This document shows positions 23,365 through 32,359 of a stretch of 45,913 bases of DNA, piece by piece; the first letter of the stretch is position 1; each line of letters begins with the position of its first letter. A model generated the notes under the pieces. It was not told the origin of the DNA. It did no database searches and saw only the letters and a list, made by a program, of their open reading frames with translations. The translations under genes and the position numbers were made by a program. This DNA is from Sterolibacterium sp964500605 (lineage in GTDB: Bacteria > Pseudomonadota > Gammaproteobacteria > Burkholderiales > Rhodocyclaceae): assembly GCA_964500605.1 (NCBI GenBank), contig CAZCOS010000010.1, positions 1-45,913 on the forward strand, given 5' to 3'.

Positions 23365-25540
23365 GAATATCCGTTTCAAAACCCGGGAAGCGTTCATTGA
23401 AATCCCGTGCGAATTTCAGATAACGCACGATGGTCTTGTTGAAGCGTTCGCCTGGAATCAGCAAAGGAATCCCTGGTGGATAAGGGGTGAGCAACACACT
23501 GGTGACCCGCCCTTCCAGTTTTTCAATCGGCACACGGTCAATCTTGCGGTGCGCCATGCGGGCAAAGGCATCAGCCGGTCGCATGGCCGGCTCCATGTCG
23601 GACAGATACATCTCCGTCGTCAGCCGCGCCACATCGTTGGCTTTGTACACCTCGTGAATCTGTGTGCACAAATCCTTTAAGCCGACGCGCTCGTAACGTG
23701 GGTGCTTGGTGATGAATTCAGGCAGCACCTTCCAGAGGGGTTGATTCTTGTCGTAGTCATCCTTGAACTGCTGCAAGGCTGTTACCAGCGTGTTCCAGCG
23801 GCCTTTGGTGATGCCGATGGTAAACATGATGAAGAAGCTGTAGAGCCCGCACTTTTCGACGATGACGCCATGTTCAGCGAGATATTTGGTTACGATGGCC
23901 GCCGGAATGCCGAAATCATCAGCGAAATCACCATCGACATCGAGCCCGGGTGTAATGACGGTCGCTTTGATGGGGTCCAGCAGATTGAAGCCCTTGGCCA
24001 ATTTGCCAAAGCCGTGCCAGCGCGCGCCAGGCTTGAGCATCCAGGCATCGCGCTCCTCCAGTCCTTCCTCGGAAAGATCATCCGGCCCCCAGACCTTGAA
24101 CCACCAGCCGGCTCCCCATTCTTCATCCACTTTGCGCATGGCGCGGCGGAAATCGAGTGCTTCGGTGAGAGATTCCTCCACCAAAGCCTTGCCACCCGGC
24201 TCTTCCATCATTGCCGCCGCGACATCGCAGGAAGCGATGATCGAGTATTGGGGACTGGTCGATGTGTGCATCAAATAGGCTTCATTGAATACATCGCGAT
24301 CCAGGTGGTTCTGCTCGGCATCTTGCACAAGAATCTGCGAAGCCTGCGACAACCCGGCCAGCAGTTTGTGCGTGGACTGTGTTGAAAAGACCATGGATTC
24401 CTTGCAACGGGGCCGGTCTGCACCGATGGCGTGATAGTCGCCGTAAAAATCGTGGAAGGCTGCATGAGGCAGCCAGGCTTCGTCGAAATGCAGGGTGTCG
24501 ATTTTGCCGTCGAGCATTTCCTTGATTTCCTCGACGTTGTAAAGGATGCCGTCGTATGTGCTCTGGGTGATGGTGAGCACACGCGGTTTGGCCTTCTTGT
24601 CCGTCGCGAAGGGGTGAGCGGCAATCTTCTTCTGGATGTTTTTCCAAAGGAATTCTTCCTTGGGAATCGGCCCGATGATGCCGTAATTGTTTCGCGTGGG
24701 CATCAAGAAAACCGGAATTGCACCGGTCATGATGATGGAATGCAATACCGATTTGTGGCAGTTACGGTCGACGACGACGATGTCGCCTGGTGCGACGGTC
24801 GAGTGCCAGACAATCTTGTTTGAGGTCGATGTCCCGTTGGTGACGAAATAAAGATGGTCGCAGTTGAAGATGCGCGCTGCATTGAGTTCGGACGCCGCTA
24901 CCGGGCCCGTGTGGTCGAGTAGCTGACCAAGCTCTTCGACGGCATTGCAGACATCGGCGCGCAGCATGTTTTCACCGAAAAACTGGTGGAACATCTGGCC
25001 GACCGGGCTCTTTAGAAAAGCGACCCCGCCCGAATGGCCCGGGCAATGCCAGGAATAAGAACCGTCGGCGGCGTAATGCGTCAGCGCACGGAAGAAGGGC
25101 GGCGGCAGGGAATCCAGATAGGCCTTGGCCTCCCGCTTGACATTGCGGGCGATGAATTCCGGCGTGTCCTCGAACATATGGATGAAGCCGTGCAACTCGC
25201 GCAGGATGTCGTTCGGAATATGGCGACTGGTGCGGGTTTCGCCGTGCAGAAAAATCGGAATCTCCGCATTGCGGCGGCGGATTTCCTCAACGAAAGCGCG
25301 CAGCTCGTTGATGGTTTCCTCGGGCTCGATGGCCAGCTCTTCGTCGTCGATCGAAAGGATGAAGGCCGAGGCCCGGCTCTGCTGCTGGGCAAAGGAGGCC
25401 AGATCCCCATAGCTGGTGGCTCCCAGCACTTCCATGCCTTCCTCCTCGATGGCCTTGGCCAGTGCGCGAATACCCAGTCCGGAAGTGTTTTCGGAACGGA
25501 AATCTTCGTCAATGATGACGACGGGAAACTTGAATTTCAT
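23300..25540 (-). CDS. Orn/Lys/Arg decarboxylase, fold-type I PLP enzyme
   Basis: A 746-residue decarboxylase of the AdiA/LdcC/SpeC family, producing agmatine, cadaverine or putrescine. Residues 1-130 are the receiver-like wing domain. The PLP domain contains WHCPGHSGG, TNGTSTSNK, the cofactor-binding HFDEAW (Asp353) and the Schiff-base lysine Lys392 in STQSTHKLLAG. The C-terminal domain has LTPYPPGIPLLIPGE, diagnostic for the family. Size and alignment favour the arginine/lysine branch, but the substrate cannot be fixed by reading. It is 98 bp downstream of dcd on the same strand, a linkage I recall from other betaproteobacteria. Confidence 0.92.
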   Translation of the reverse strand: MKFKFPVVIIDEDFRSENTSGLGIRALAKAIEEEGMEVLGATSYGDLASFAQQQSRASAFILSIDDEELAIEPEETINELRAFVEEIRRRNAEIPIFLHGETRTSRHIPNDILRELHGFIHMFEDTPEFIARNVKREAKAYLDSLPPPFFRALTHYAADGSYSWHCPGHSGGVAFLKSPVGQMFHQFFGENMLRADVCNAVEELGQLLDHTGPVAASELNAARIFNCDHLYFVTNGTSTSNKIVWHSTVAPGDIVVVDRNCHKSVLHSIIMTGAIPVFLMPTRNNYGIIGPIPKEEFLWKNIQKKIAAHPFATDKKAKPRVLTITQSTYDGILYNVEEIKEMLDGKIDTLHFDEAWLPHAAFHDFYGDYHAIGADRPRCKESMVFSTQSTHKLLAGLSQASQILVQDAEQNHLDRDVFNEAYLMHTSTSPQYSIIASCDVAAAMMEEPGGKALVEESLTEALDFRRAMRKVDEEWGAGWWFKVWGPDDLSEEGLEERDAWMLKPGARWHGFGKLAKGFNLLDPIKATVITPGLDVDGDFADDFGIPAAIVTKYLAEHGVIVEKCGLYSFFIMFTIGITKGRWNTLVTALQQFKDDYDKNQPLWKVLPEFITKHPRYERVGLKDLCTQIHEVYKANDVARLTTEMYLSDMEPAMRPADAFARMAHRKIDRVPIEKLEGRVTSVLLTPYPPGIPLLIPGERFNKTIVRYLKFARDFNERFPGFETDIHGLVKTSENGKTTYFVDCVSQ

Positions 25541-25638
25541 GATGGAAAGCGGCGAAAAAATGAGGGAGAGAGAAACAGCTTCAGCGTTCAGGGCCGCAGG
25601 AAGTCTCCTTTGCCCCGCATTTCACGCCTTGCCGAGGA

Positions 25639-26205
25639 TCAGATTTTCGGCAGGGTCACGCCCACCTGGCCCTGATATTTACCACCGCGATCCTTGTAGG
25701 AAGTCTCGCAAACCTCGTCGGACTCGAAAAACAGGACCTGCGCACAGCCTTCACCCGCATAAATCTTGGCGGGCAGCGGGGTGGTGTTGGAAAACTCCAG
25801 CGTGACATAACCCTCCCATTCCGGCTCGAAGGGCGTGACATTCACGATGATGCCGCAACGCGCATAGGTGCTCTTGCCCAGGCAGACCGTGAGCACATTC
25901 CGTGGAATCCGGAAGTATTCGACTGTCCGTGCCAGCGCGAAGGAATTCGGCGGAATGATGCAGTAATCGGCCTTCACTTCGACAAAGGAATTCTGGTCGA
26001 AATTTTTCGGATCGACGATGGTGCTGTTGATATTCGTAAACAGTTTGAATTCATCGGAGCAGCGAATATCGTAGCCATAGCTCGACGTGCCGTAGGAAAC
26101 GATGCGGCGGCCGTCGATCTCGCGGACCTGTCCGGGCTCGAAGGGTTCGATCATCTTGTAGGTTTCCGCCATGCGGCGGATCCATTTATCGGATTTGATG
26201 GTCAT
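25639..26205 (-). CDS. dcd: dCTP deaminase
   Basis: A 188-residue homotrimeric enzyme converting dCTP to dUTP for thymidylate synthesis. Family motifs are present: SYGTSSYGYDIR near the N-terminus, GKSTYARCGIIVNVTPFEP with the catalytic-site Ser/Arg, and TLEFSNTTPLPAKIYAGEG with the catalytic Glu. The C-terminal KDRGGKYQGQ is the mobile lid. The ATG at 26205 (MTIKSDKWI) gives the standard 188-residue length; an upstream frame to 26253 is rejected. It is divergent from hemA across 136 bp. Confidence 0.97.
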   Translation of the reverse strand: MTIKSDKWIRRMAETYKMIEPFEPGQVREIDGRRIVSYGTSSYGYDIRCSDEFKLFTNINSTIVDPKNFDQNSFVEVKADYCIIPPNSFALARTVEYFRIPRNVLTVCLGKSTYARCGIIVNVTPFEPEWEGYVTLEFSNTTPLPAKIYAGEGCAQVLFFESDEVCETSYKDRGGKYQGQVGVTLPKI

Positions 26206-26287
26206 GCTGGCAAGGAGTTCGAGTAAGCCAAAACGCGGAGTATAAATGGGCATCGGGCCTTGCGGGAAGGCGACGGAAAAGGGCCAA

Positions 26288-26296
26288 TGCTATAAT
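26288..26296 (+). promoter_or_regulatory. Extended -10 promoter for hemA
   Basis: TGC-TATAAT (26288-26296) is a consensus -10 box with the TGn extension, 45 bp before the hemA ATG. No good -35 lies 16-18 bp upstream, which is expected for extended -10 promoters. The next bases (gccttttttacaacg) would form a short leader. It lies in the 136-bp dcd/hemA divergent region. Confidence 0.6.
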
Positions 26297-26341
26297 TTGT
26301 AGCCTTTTTTACAACGTCATGCGAGTCTGTCCGCCCCGCCC

Positions 26342-27604
26342 ATGCAGTTGTTCGCACTCGGCATCAATCATCGCACCGCCCCACTCGACCTGCGCGAGCA
26401 AGTGGCGTTCCAGACCGAGTGCCTCCCGCAGGCACTCGGCGATTTAGTGCACCATCGCCGAGTCCGCGAAGCGGCCATCCTGTCGACTTGCAACCGCACT
26501 GAACTCTATCTGGCCACAGAGCAGGCCGACGCGCCTGAGCAGGCCGCCGATTGGCTTGCGCATTACCATCACCTGTCAGCCGATGTTCTGACGCCCCACC
26601 TATACACCCTGCCGCAACGGGACACCATCCGTCACATCTTCCGTGTGGCCAGTGGTCTGGACTCCATGGTGCTGGGCGAGCCGCAAATTTTGGGACAGAT
26701 GAAGCAGGCCGCACGCACGGCCGAAGAAGCCGGCACGCTGGGTACGCTGCTGGGCAAACTTTTCCAGCGCAGTTTTTCCGTCGCCAAGGAAGTTCGTTCC
26801 ACGACCGCCATTGGTGCCAATATCGTTTCGATGGCCGCGGCGGCCGTCCATCTTTCTGCCCGTATCTTCGGCGACATCGCCGAACAGCGCGTCCTGTTCA
26901 TCGGTGCTGGCGAAATGATCGAGCTTTGTGCCGCCCATTTTTCCGGATGTCATCCCCGACAGATCGCCATTGCCAACCGCAGTACGGAACGTGCGGCTCG
27001 CCTCGTCGAACGCTTCAATGCCGAAGCCATGCGTCTGGACGAAGTCCCCTACCGCTTGGCCGATTACGATATCGTCGTCTCCTGCACGGCAAGCCCCTTG
27101 CCCGTTCTGGGGCTGGGCACGGTCGAACGCGCGCTCAAAACCCGCCGCCACCGCCCCGTGGTCATGGTCGATCTGGCCGTCCCTCGCGACATCGAACGCG
27201 AAGTCGGCGAACTTGATGACGTTTTTCTTTACACGCTGGACGATCTTGGTGAAATCGTCGCAAGTGGTCTCGAATCCCGGCAATCTGCCGTCATCGAGGC
27301 AGAAGGCATCATCGACACCAGCGTCACGAGTTTTTTGAACTGGATGGAGTCGCGCACCGCCGTCCCCACCATCCGTGCCCTGCGTGATGCCGGAGAGCGC
27401 GCACGCCGCCACGAAATCGAGCACGCCAAAAAACGTCTGGCTCATGGCGAAGACCCCGTCCAGGTTCTTGAAGCCTTTTCGTTGGCCTTGACCAACAAAC
27501 TATTGCACGGACCCACCCAGGCCCTCAACCAGGCCGAGGGCGAAGAGCGCAGTGCGCTGGCGCATCTTTTGACCCGCATTTACCGACTGCATCCCGAAAA
27601 CTAG
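26342..27604 (+). CDS. hemA: Glutamyl-tRNA reductase
   Basis: A 420-residue enzyme that reduces glutamyl-tRNA(Glu) to glutamate-1-semialdehyde, the first committed step of heme biosynthesis by the C5 route. The catalytic domain shows GINHRTAPLDLRE and the nucleophile Cys50 in LSTCNRTELY. The NADPH domain has VLFIGAGEMIEL and ANRSTERAARL, and the C-terminal dimerisation helices end in LTRIYRL. The ATG lacks an evident ribosome site, as is also true of prfA and argH here. It is followed by prfA after 71 bp, the usual hemA-prfA-prmC order. Confidence 0.97.
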   Translation: MQLFALGINHRTAPLDLREQVAFQTECLPQALGDLVHHRRVREAAILSTCNRTELYLATEQADAPEQAADWLAHYHHLSADVLTPHLYTLPQRDTIRHIFRVASGLDSMVLGEPQILGQMKQAARTAEEAGTLGTLLGKLFQRSFSVAKEVRSTTAIGANIVSMAAAAVHLSARIFGDIAEQRVLFIGAGEMIELCAAHFSGCHPRQIAIANRSTERAARLVERFNAEAMRLDEVPYRLADYDIVVSCTASPLPVLGLGTVERALKTRRHRPVVMVDLAVPRDIEREVGELDDVFLYTLDDLGEIVASGLESRQSAVIEAEGIIDTSVTSFLNWMESRTAVPTIRALRDAGERARRHEIEHAKKRLAHGEDPVQVLEAFSLALTNKLLHGPTQALNQAEGEERSALAHLLTRIYRLHPEN

Positions 27605-27675
27605 CGACTGCCGCTCGCTGGCTCACGACCGCCCGATTCCCTTCCAGGGCCGCCAGCACCCTTGCCCTTTTTCCC

Positions 27676-28758
27676 ATGAAATCCAGCATCCGACAGAAAC
27701 TCGAACACCTCAGCGAGCGGCTCACCGAGCTCGACCAGCTGCTGGGTGACGAAAACGCCACACGCGACATCGACCACTACCGCAAACTTTCATGCGAACA
27801 CGCCGAGGTCGGGGACGTCGTCGCCCTTTTTCAGCGTTTCCGCCAATGCGAAGACGACCTGCTTGAAGCCGAACGTCTGCTCGCTGATCCGGAAATGAAG
27901 GCCCTGGCCGAAGAGGAAATGCCCCGCCTCCTGTCTGAACTCGAATATCTCGAAACCGCGCTACAAAAAGCACTGCTCCCCGTCGACCCGAACGACCAGC
28001 GCAACCTCTTTCTCGAAATCCGGGCGGGCACGGGCGGCGACGAATCGGCCCTGTTCGCCGCCGACCTTTTCCGCATGTACACCCGCTTTGCCGAGCGGCA
28101 ACGCTGGCAGGTGGAGCTGATTTCGGCCAATGAATCCGAGCTGGGGGGCTACCGTGAAGTCATCGCACGCATTGTTGGCCAGGGAGCCTATTCCCGGCTC
28201 AAATTCGAATCCGGCGGCCATCGCGTACAGCGTGTGCCTGTTACTGAAACCCAGGGACGCATCCACACCTCTGCCTGCACCGTCGCCGTTTTGCCCGAAG
28301 CCGACGCTCTTTCCGAAATCGACATCAACCCTTCAGAACTGCGGATCGACACCTTCCGGGCCTCCGGTGCGGGGGGGCAGCACATCAACAAGACCGACTC
28401 CGCCGTCCGCATCACCCATCTGCCAACCGGACTGGTAGTCGAATGTCAGGACGATCGTTCGCAGCACCGAAACAAGGCACAGGCACTGGCTGTTCTGGCT
28501 GCACGTCTAAAAGATCGTCAGGAACGCGAACAGCAGGCAAAGATCGCTTCCGAGCGTAAAAGTCTCATCGGCAGTGGCGACCGTTCCGAACGCATCCGCA
28601 CCTATAACTTCCCCCAAGGCCGGATAACGGATCACCGCATCAACCTCACGCTCTACAAGATCGACGCCATCTTGAATGGCGATCTCGATGAGCTGATTGA
28701 CGGACTCCTTGCGGAACACCAGGCCGAATTGCTGGCTGCGCTGGTTGCGGGTGAATAA
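27676..28758 (+). CDS. prfA: Peptide chain release factor 1
   Basis: A 360-residue RF1 that recognises UAA and UAG and triggers hydrolysis of peptidyl-tRNA. The anticodon-like tripeptide segment is PVT at 188-190 (RVPVTETQGR); RF1 usually has PAT, but PxT identifies RF1 against the SPF of RF2. The GGQ motif is at 233-235 in SGAGGQHINKTDSA. There is no programmed frameshift, again as expected of RF1. It lies between hemA and prmC; the product of prmC methylates Gln235. Confidence 0.97.
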   Translation: MKSSIRQKLEHLSERLTELDQLLGDENATRDIDHYRKLSCEHAEVGDVVALFQRFRQCEDDLLEAERLLADPEMKALAEEEMPRLLSELEYLETALQKALLPVDPNDQRNLFLEIRAGTGGDESALFAADLFRMYTRFAERQRWQVELISANESELGGYREVIARIVGQGAYSRLKFESGGHRVQRVPVTETQGRIHTSACTVAVLPEADALSEIDINPSELRIDTFRASGAGGQHINKTDSAVRITHLPTGLVVECQDDRSQHRNKAQALAVLAARLKDRQEREQQAKIASERKSLIGSGDRSERIRTYNFPQGRITDHRINLTLYKIDAILNGDLDELIDGLLAEHQAELLAALVAGE

Positions 28759-28770
28759 ACTGGTTAGCAG

Positions 28771-29661
28771 GTGCTTACATTGTCAGAGAACCGCATAGAT
28801 ACTGGATTTTTACTACAAGCCGCCAGTAAATTGATCGGCAGGCTGGAAGCCCGCCTGCTGTTGCAGGATGTCACCGGTCTGACGGCCACCCGCCTTGCCG
28901 CACATCCCGAGTATCCCGTTGAGAACACGGCCCGGGCACACTATCTGGATCTAGTGGCCCGCCGTGAGCGAGGCGAACCCCTAGCCTATCTACTGGGGCG
29001 GCGCGAATTTTACGGGCGTGATTTTCATGTTGCGCCGGGTGTACTGATCCCACGGCCGGAAACCGAGCTGCTGGTGGAAACGGGGCTAAAGAAAATAGCG
29101 AACCAGGTGCAGCCTGACGTGCTCGACCTCGGTTGTGGGAGTGGCTGTATTGCCATCAGCCTGGCACTCGAACGCCCGGATGCTGCCGTCACCGCCATCG
29201 ACGCATCCCCCGCCGCGCTGGCCATTGCCCGAAAGAACGCCCGTCGGCTCGACGCATCGGTCGATCTCATCGAAAGCGACTGGTTTGCCGCCTTGAATCC
29301 GCAGAAAAAATTCAAGCTGATCGTCTCCAACCCGCCCTACATCGCCTGTGCGGATCCGCATCTGGTACAGGGTGATTTACGTTACGAACCGGAAACGGCA
29401 CTGGCCAGCGGTAATGACGGTCTCGATGCCTTGCGACACCTCATCCGTACCGCCCCTCGGCATCTGCAAGCCGGAGGATGGTTGCTGGTGGAACATGGTT
29501 ACGATCAGGCTGATGCCGTGCGGGAGCTGCTTGAATCGGCCGGGTTTTTCGCCATTGAACAACATGCCGACCTGGCGGGCATCCTTCGTGTCAGTGGCGG
29601 ATGCTATTCGCCGAACTTATTCGCCGACCCCATCCGCCGCACCCAAATAACGCCCCAGTGA
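28771..29661 (+). CDS. prmC: Release factor glutamine methyltransferase
   Basis: A 296-residue SAM-dependent enzyme (HemK) that N5-methylates the GGQ glutamine of RF1 and RF2. The N-terminal helical domain is followed by YLLGRREFYGRDF and IPRPETELLVE, SAM-binding LDLGCGSGCIAISLA, and the catalytic SNPPYIA. The start is a GTG at 28771. A TTG at 28780 is also possible, since AGGTG then sits 6 nt upstream. It begins 12 bp after prfA. The final 45 nt overlap, tail to tail, the end of ftsX on the opposite strand, giving PrmC a slightly extended tail after the usual LRVSGG ending. Confidence 0.94.
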   Translation: MLTLSENRIDTGFLLQAASKLIGRLEARLLLQDVTGLTATRLAAHPEYPVENTARAHYLDLVARRERGEPLAYLLGRREFYGRDFHVAPGVLIPRPETELLVETGLKKIANQVQPDVLDLGCGSGCIAISLALERPDAAVTAIDASPAALAIARKNARRLDASVDLIESDWFAALNPQKKFKLIVSNPPYIACADPHLVQGDLRYEPETALASGNDGLDALRHLIRTAPRHLQAGGWLLVEHGYDQADAVRELLESAGFFAIEQHADLAGILRVSGGCYSPNLFADPIRRTQITPQ

Positions 29662-30564
29662 CAAGGCCGCACCCAGCCACCCCAGCAGGCCCGCCCCGCC
29701 TAGAAGCAACAGCGCATCACGCCAGGGCAAGGGCTGTAGAACCAGGGCCATGTCGTACAGACTCGCCAGTTGATGAATGGGTTTTCGCAGAATCAAGGTC
29801 ACGCCCAGTACGATGAGCAGGGCCAGAACGCCCCCCGCGGCCCCCTGCAAGGCACCGAGGTAATAAAAAGGGCGGCGAATATAAGACTCTGTCGCCCCCA
29901 GCAAACGGCATACCTCGATTTCAGCCCGCTGAACCAGAATCTGAAAGCGCAGGGTCGTGAAAATGATGGCGATCAGCCCGGTCCCGAGCAGCGCGCCCAG
30001 CACCATCACGGCGGTACGCGCCAGCCGCAACAAAGCATCGAGTCGACGCAGCCAGGCGGTATCCAGCTGCGCCAGTTCAATGTTTGCGTCACGCGCAAGA
30101 TCATCCCGCAGCCTTTCCACCGCCTGCGGGCTTTCATCTTTGGGGGTGACGATGAATGTATCCGGATAGGGATTCGCCGGCAGGGCGGCCAGCATGTCGC
30201 GCAGCTTCGGGTCAGTCTGCATGCGTTTGAATGTTTCCTCGCGCGAGATGAAGCGGGTTTGACGAATTTCGGGGCGGTTTCCCAACTTTCGGGCGAGTGC
30301 TGCCACCGTTTCCGGGTCGGCGTCGAGTTTCACAAAAAGTGAAATCCGGGGGGCGGTGTTTCCCGGGCCCGTTGCCGTAGCCGTTTCCTGCGTTGATCCG
30401 GAAAGCCATTGCCCCAGGTTTCCCAGCAGCATTTGCGCACTGGCCGGCATGGCCAGCAGGATGCCGATGGCCAGCCAGGACAGCAGGGTATTGAGTGGTG
30501 TGGCCATCAAACGCCGCAAGGCCCAGTGAAGGGCTTTCCCGTGCTGGAGAAACCAGGCTTTCAT
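29617..30564 (-). CDS. ftsX: Cell division protein FtsX
   Basis: A 315-residue inner-membrane subunit of the FtsEX ABC-type complex, which transmits ATP-hydrolysis signals to periplasmic hydrolase activators such as EnvC. A cytoplasmic N-terminus precedes the first membrane segment (TLLSWLAIGILLAMPASAQ). A periplasmic loop of about 130 residues follows, with FVKLDADPETV and ALPANPYPDTFIV. Three C-terminal membrane segments are near residues 190-215, 240-265 and 285-308, with the conserved EIEVCRLLGAT between the first two of these. Its start overlaps ftsE by 4 nt and its 3' end overlaps prmC by 45 nt. Confidence 0.95.
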   Translation of the reverse strand: MKAWFLQHGKALHWALRRLMATPLNTLLSWLAIGILLAMPASAQMLLGNLGQWLSGSTQETATATGPGNTAPRISLFVKLDADPETVAALARKLGNRPEIRQTRFISREETFKRMQTDPKLRDMLAALPANPYPDTFIVTPKDESPQAVERLRDDLARDANIELAQLDTAWLRRLDALLRLARTAVMVLGALLGTGLIAIIFTTLRFQILVQRAEIEVCRLLGATESYIRRPFYYLGALQGAAGGVLALLIVLGVTLILRKPIHQLASLYDMALVLQPLPWRDALLLLGGAGLLGWLGAALSLGRYLGAADGVGE

Positions 30565-31214
30565 GAGGCCAGCCTGCCTTGTGCCAGCAGCAGGGATCGG
30601 GGTGAGAAGGGTTCGAAACGCGCATTGTCGTGTGTCGCAATGAGCGTGGTGACACCGACACGATGAAATTCACCAAAGATGTTGGCAACATCCTGCGCTG
30701 TTTGTGGGTCAAGGTGCGCCGTCGGTTCGTCGGCCAGCAGCAGGGCTGGGCGGCTCACCACGGCGCGGGCAATGGCCAGACGCTGCTGCTCGCCGCCGGA
30801 CAGGCTCACCGGCATGGCTTTTTCACGCGCCAGGAGGCCCACCTTGTCGAGTGCCGCCCGAACCCGGCTGGCGGCCTCGCGCGGCGGAAAACCGGCAATC
30901 GCCAGAGGGAGCATGACGTTTTCGAAGGCATTGCGGTCGAACAGCAGTTTCTGGTCCTGGAACACCAAGCCCAGGTTTCGGCGCAACCAGGGAATGGCCT
31001 TTCTCTTCATGTTCCCGACGTCCTGTCCGTGGACCTGCACCGTCCCGCCGCTGGGTCGTTCAATGGCGGCAATCAGGCGCAGGAGGGTGGTCTTGCCTGC
31101 ACCGGAATGCCCGCCGATGAGCACCATTTCACCGGCCTCAACGGCAAAGCTGACATCACTGAGCGCGTGCTGATCGGGGGGATAGCGACGGCTAACGTGT
31201 TCGAAGCGGATCAT
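30561..31214 (-). CDS. ftsE: Cell division ATP-binding protein FtsE
   Basis: A 217-residue ABC ATPase that pairs with FtsX at the divisome. The Walker A is GHSGAGKT at 35-42, the Q loop FQDQKLLFDR, the ABC signature LSGGEQQR and the Walker B LLLADEPTAHLD. The usual family phrase is NLD, here HLD, a conservative D-loop difference. The H loop is ATHD. It lies 24 bp downstream of ftsY and overlaps ftsX by 4 nt: the classic ftsY-ftsE-ftsX order. Confidence 0.97.
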   Translation of the reverse strand: MIRFEHVSRRYPPDQHALSDVSFAVEAGEMVLIGGHSGAGKTTLLRLIAAIERPSGGTVQVHGQDVGNMKRKAIPWLRRNLGLVFQDQKLLFDRNAFENVMLPLAIAGFPPREAASRVRAALDKVGLLAREKAMPVSLSGGEQQRLAIARAVVSRPALLLADEPTAHLDPQTAQDVANIFGEFHRVGVTTLIATHDNARFEPFSPRSLLLAQGRLAS

Positions 31215-31238
31215 GACGGGGGGCGGGAAGGGGCGGGA

Positions 31239-32285
31239 TCAATTCGTGGCGAAGAGGGCCGAAGCAAATTCGCGAGCCACGAAAGGTTGCAGGTCTTCGA
31301 TGCCTTCGCCCACACCGATGTAGCGTAGGGCCAGCGGTTTACCCGTAGGCTGCTGGCGGGCGATGGCAGCAATGACGCCGCCCTTGGCCGTGCCGTCGAG
31401 TTTGGTCACGACCAGTCCCGTCACGCCAATGGCCTTGTCGAAGGCTTTGAGCTGGGCCAGCGCGTTCTGGCCGATGTTGGCATCGAGCACGAGCAGGACT
31501 TCATGCGGCGCGGTGGCGTCTACCTTCTGGATGACCCGTTTGACCTTGGCGATTTCTTCCATCAGGTGTAGTTGCGTGGGCAGGCGACCTGCGGTGTCGG
31601 CCAGCACCACGTCGATTCCCCGTGCACGGGCGGCATTGATGGCATCAAACACCACGGCCGCCGGATCGCCCGATTCCTGGGCAATGACGGCCACGTTGTT
31701 GCGCTCGCCCCATGCGACGAGCTGTTCCCGTGCGGCGGCGCGGAAGGTATCACCCGCCGCCAGCAGGACGGATTTTTCCTGGGCCTGAAAATGGCGGGCG
31801 AGCTTGCCGATGGAAGTGGTCTTGCCCGCACCGTTCACACCCGCAAGCATGATGACGAAAGGCTTGTGGGCATTCAGGTCCAGGGGGACTTCGAGCGGCT
31901 TGAGCAGCCCTTCGAGAATGTCGGTTAGGGCAGCCTGCAATTGCACGGGGGATTCGAGCTTGTCGCGCTTGACCCGCTTTTTCAGCTCATCCAGCAGATA
32001 TTGGCAACCTTCAACGCCTACATCGGCCATTAAGAGCGTAGTTTCCAGTTCTTCGAGGAGTTCATCGTCGATTTTCGCCCGGGAAAACAGGCCGGTGAGC
32101 TGGCTGCGGGTGCGCGCAAGGCCATTCCGGAGCCGGTCTTTCCAGCTAGTTTTTGGCTCGTTCTGCGTTTGTGCAGGCGCAACGGGTTGTTCAGACATGG
32201 GAGTAAGCGGAGCTTCCACTGCAGATGAAGGTAGATCTGCGGCAGCCTCGCCAACACCTAATTTCTTCTTGAGGAAACTAAACAT
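31239..32285 (-). CDS. ftsY: Signal recognition particle receptor FtsY
   Basis: A 348-residue SRP GTPase that docks ribosome-SRP complexes at the membrane for co-translational insertion. The N-terminal A domain is short (about 50 residues, Ala/Pro-rich) and starts with the amphipathic MFSFLKKKLG membrane-targeting helix. The N domain follows, then the G domain with GVNGAGKTT (P loop), DTAGRLPTQ, TKLDGTAKGG and the closing region GVGEGIEDLQPF. I chose the ATG at 32285 for the MFSF start; the frame extends to 32315. It is divergent from the first M16 peptidase gene across 74 bp. Confidence 0.95.
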   Translation of the reverse strand: MFSFLKKKLGVGEAAADLPSSAVEAPLTPMSEQPVAPAQTQNEPKTSWKDRLRNGLARTRSQLTGLFSRAKIDDELLEELETTLLMADVGVEGCQYLLDELKKRVKRDKLESPVQLQAALTDILEGLLKPLEVPLDLNAHKPFVIMLAGVNGAGKTTSIGKLARHFQAQEKSVLLAAGDTFRAAAREQLVAWGERNNVAVIAQESGDPAAVVFDAINAARARGIDVVLADTAGRLPTQLHLMEEIAKVKRVIQKVDATAPHEVLLVLDANIGQNALAQLKAFDKAIGVTGLVVTKLDGTAKGGVIAAIARQQPTGKPLALRYIGVGEGIEDLQPFVAREFASALFATN

Positions 32286-32359
32286 GAGGACTGATTTCAA
32301 AGAGTCGGCCAACACGAAACGTCCGGACGGTCTGGCGCGGCGGGGATGAGGGATTTATC

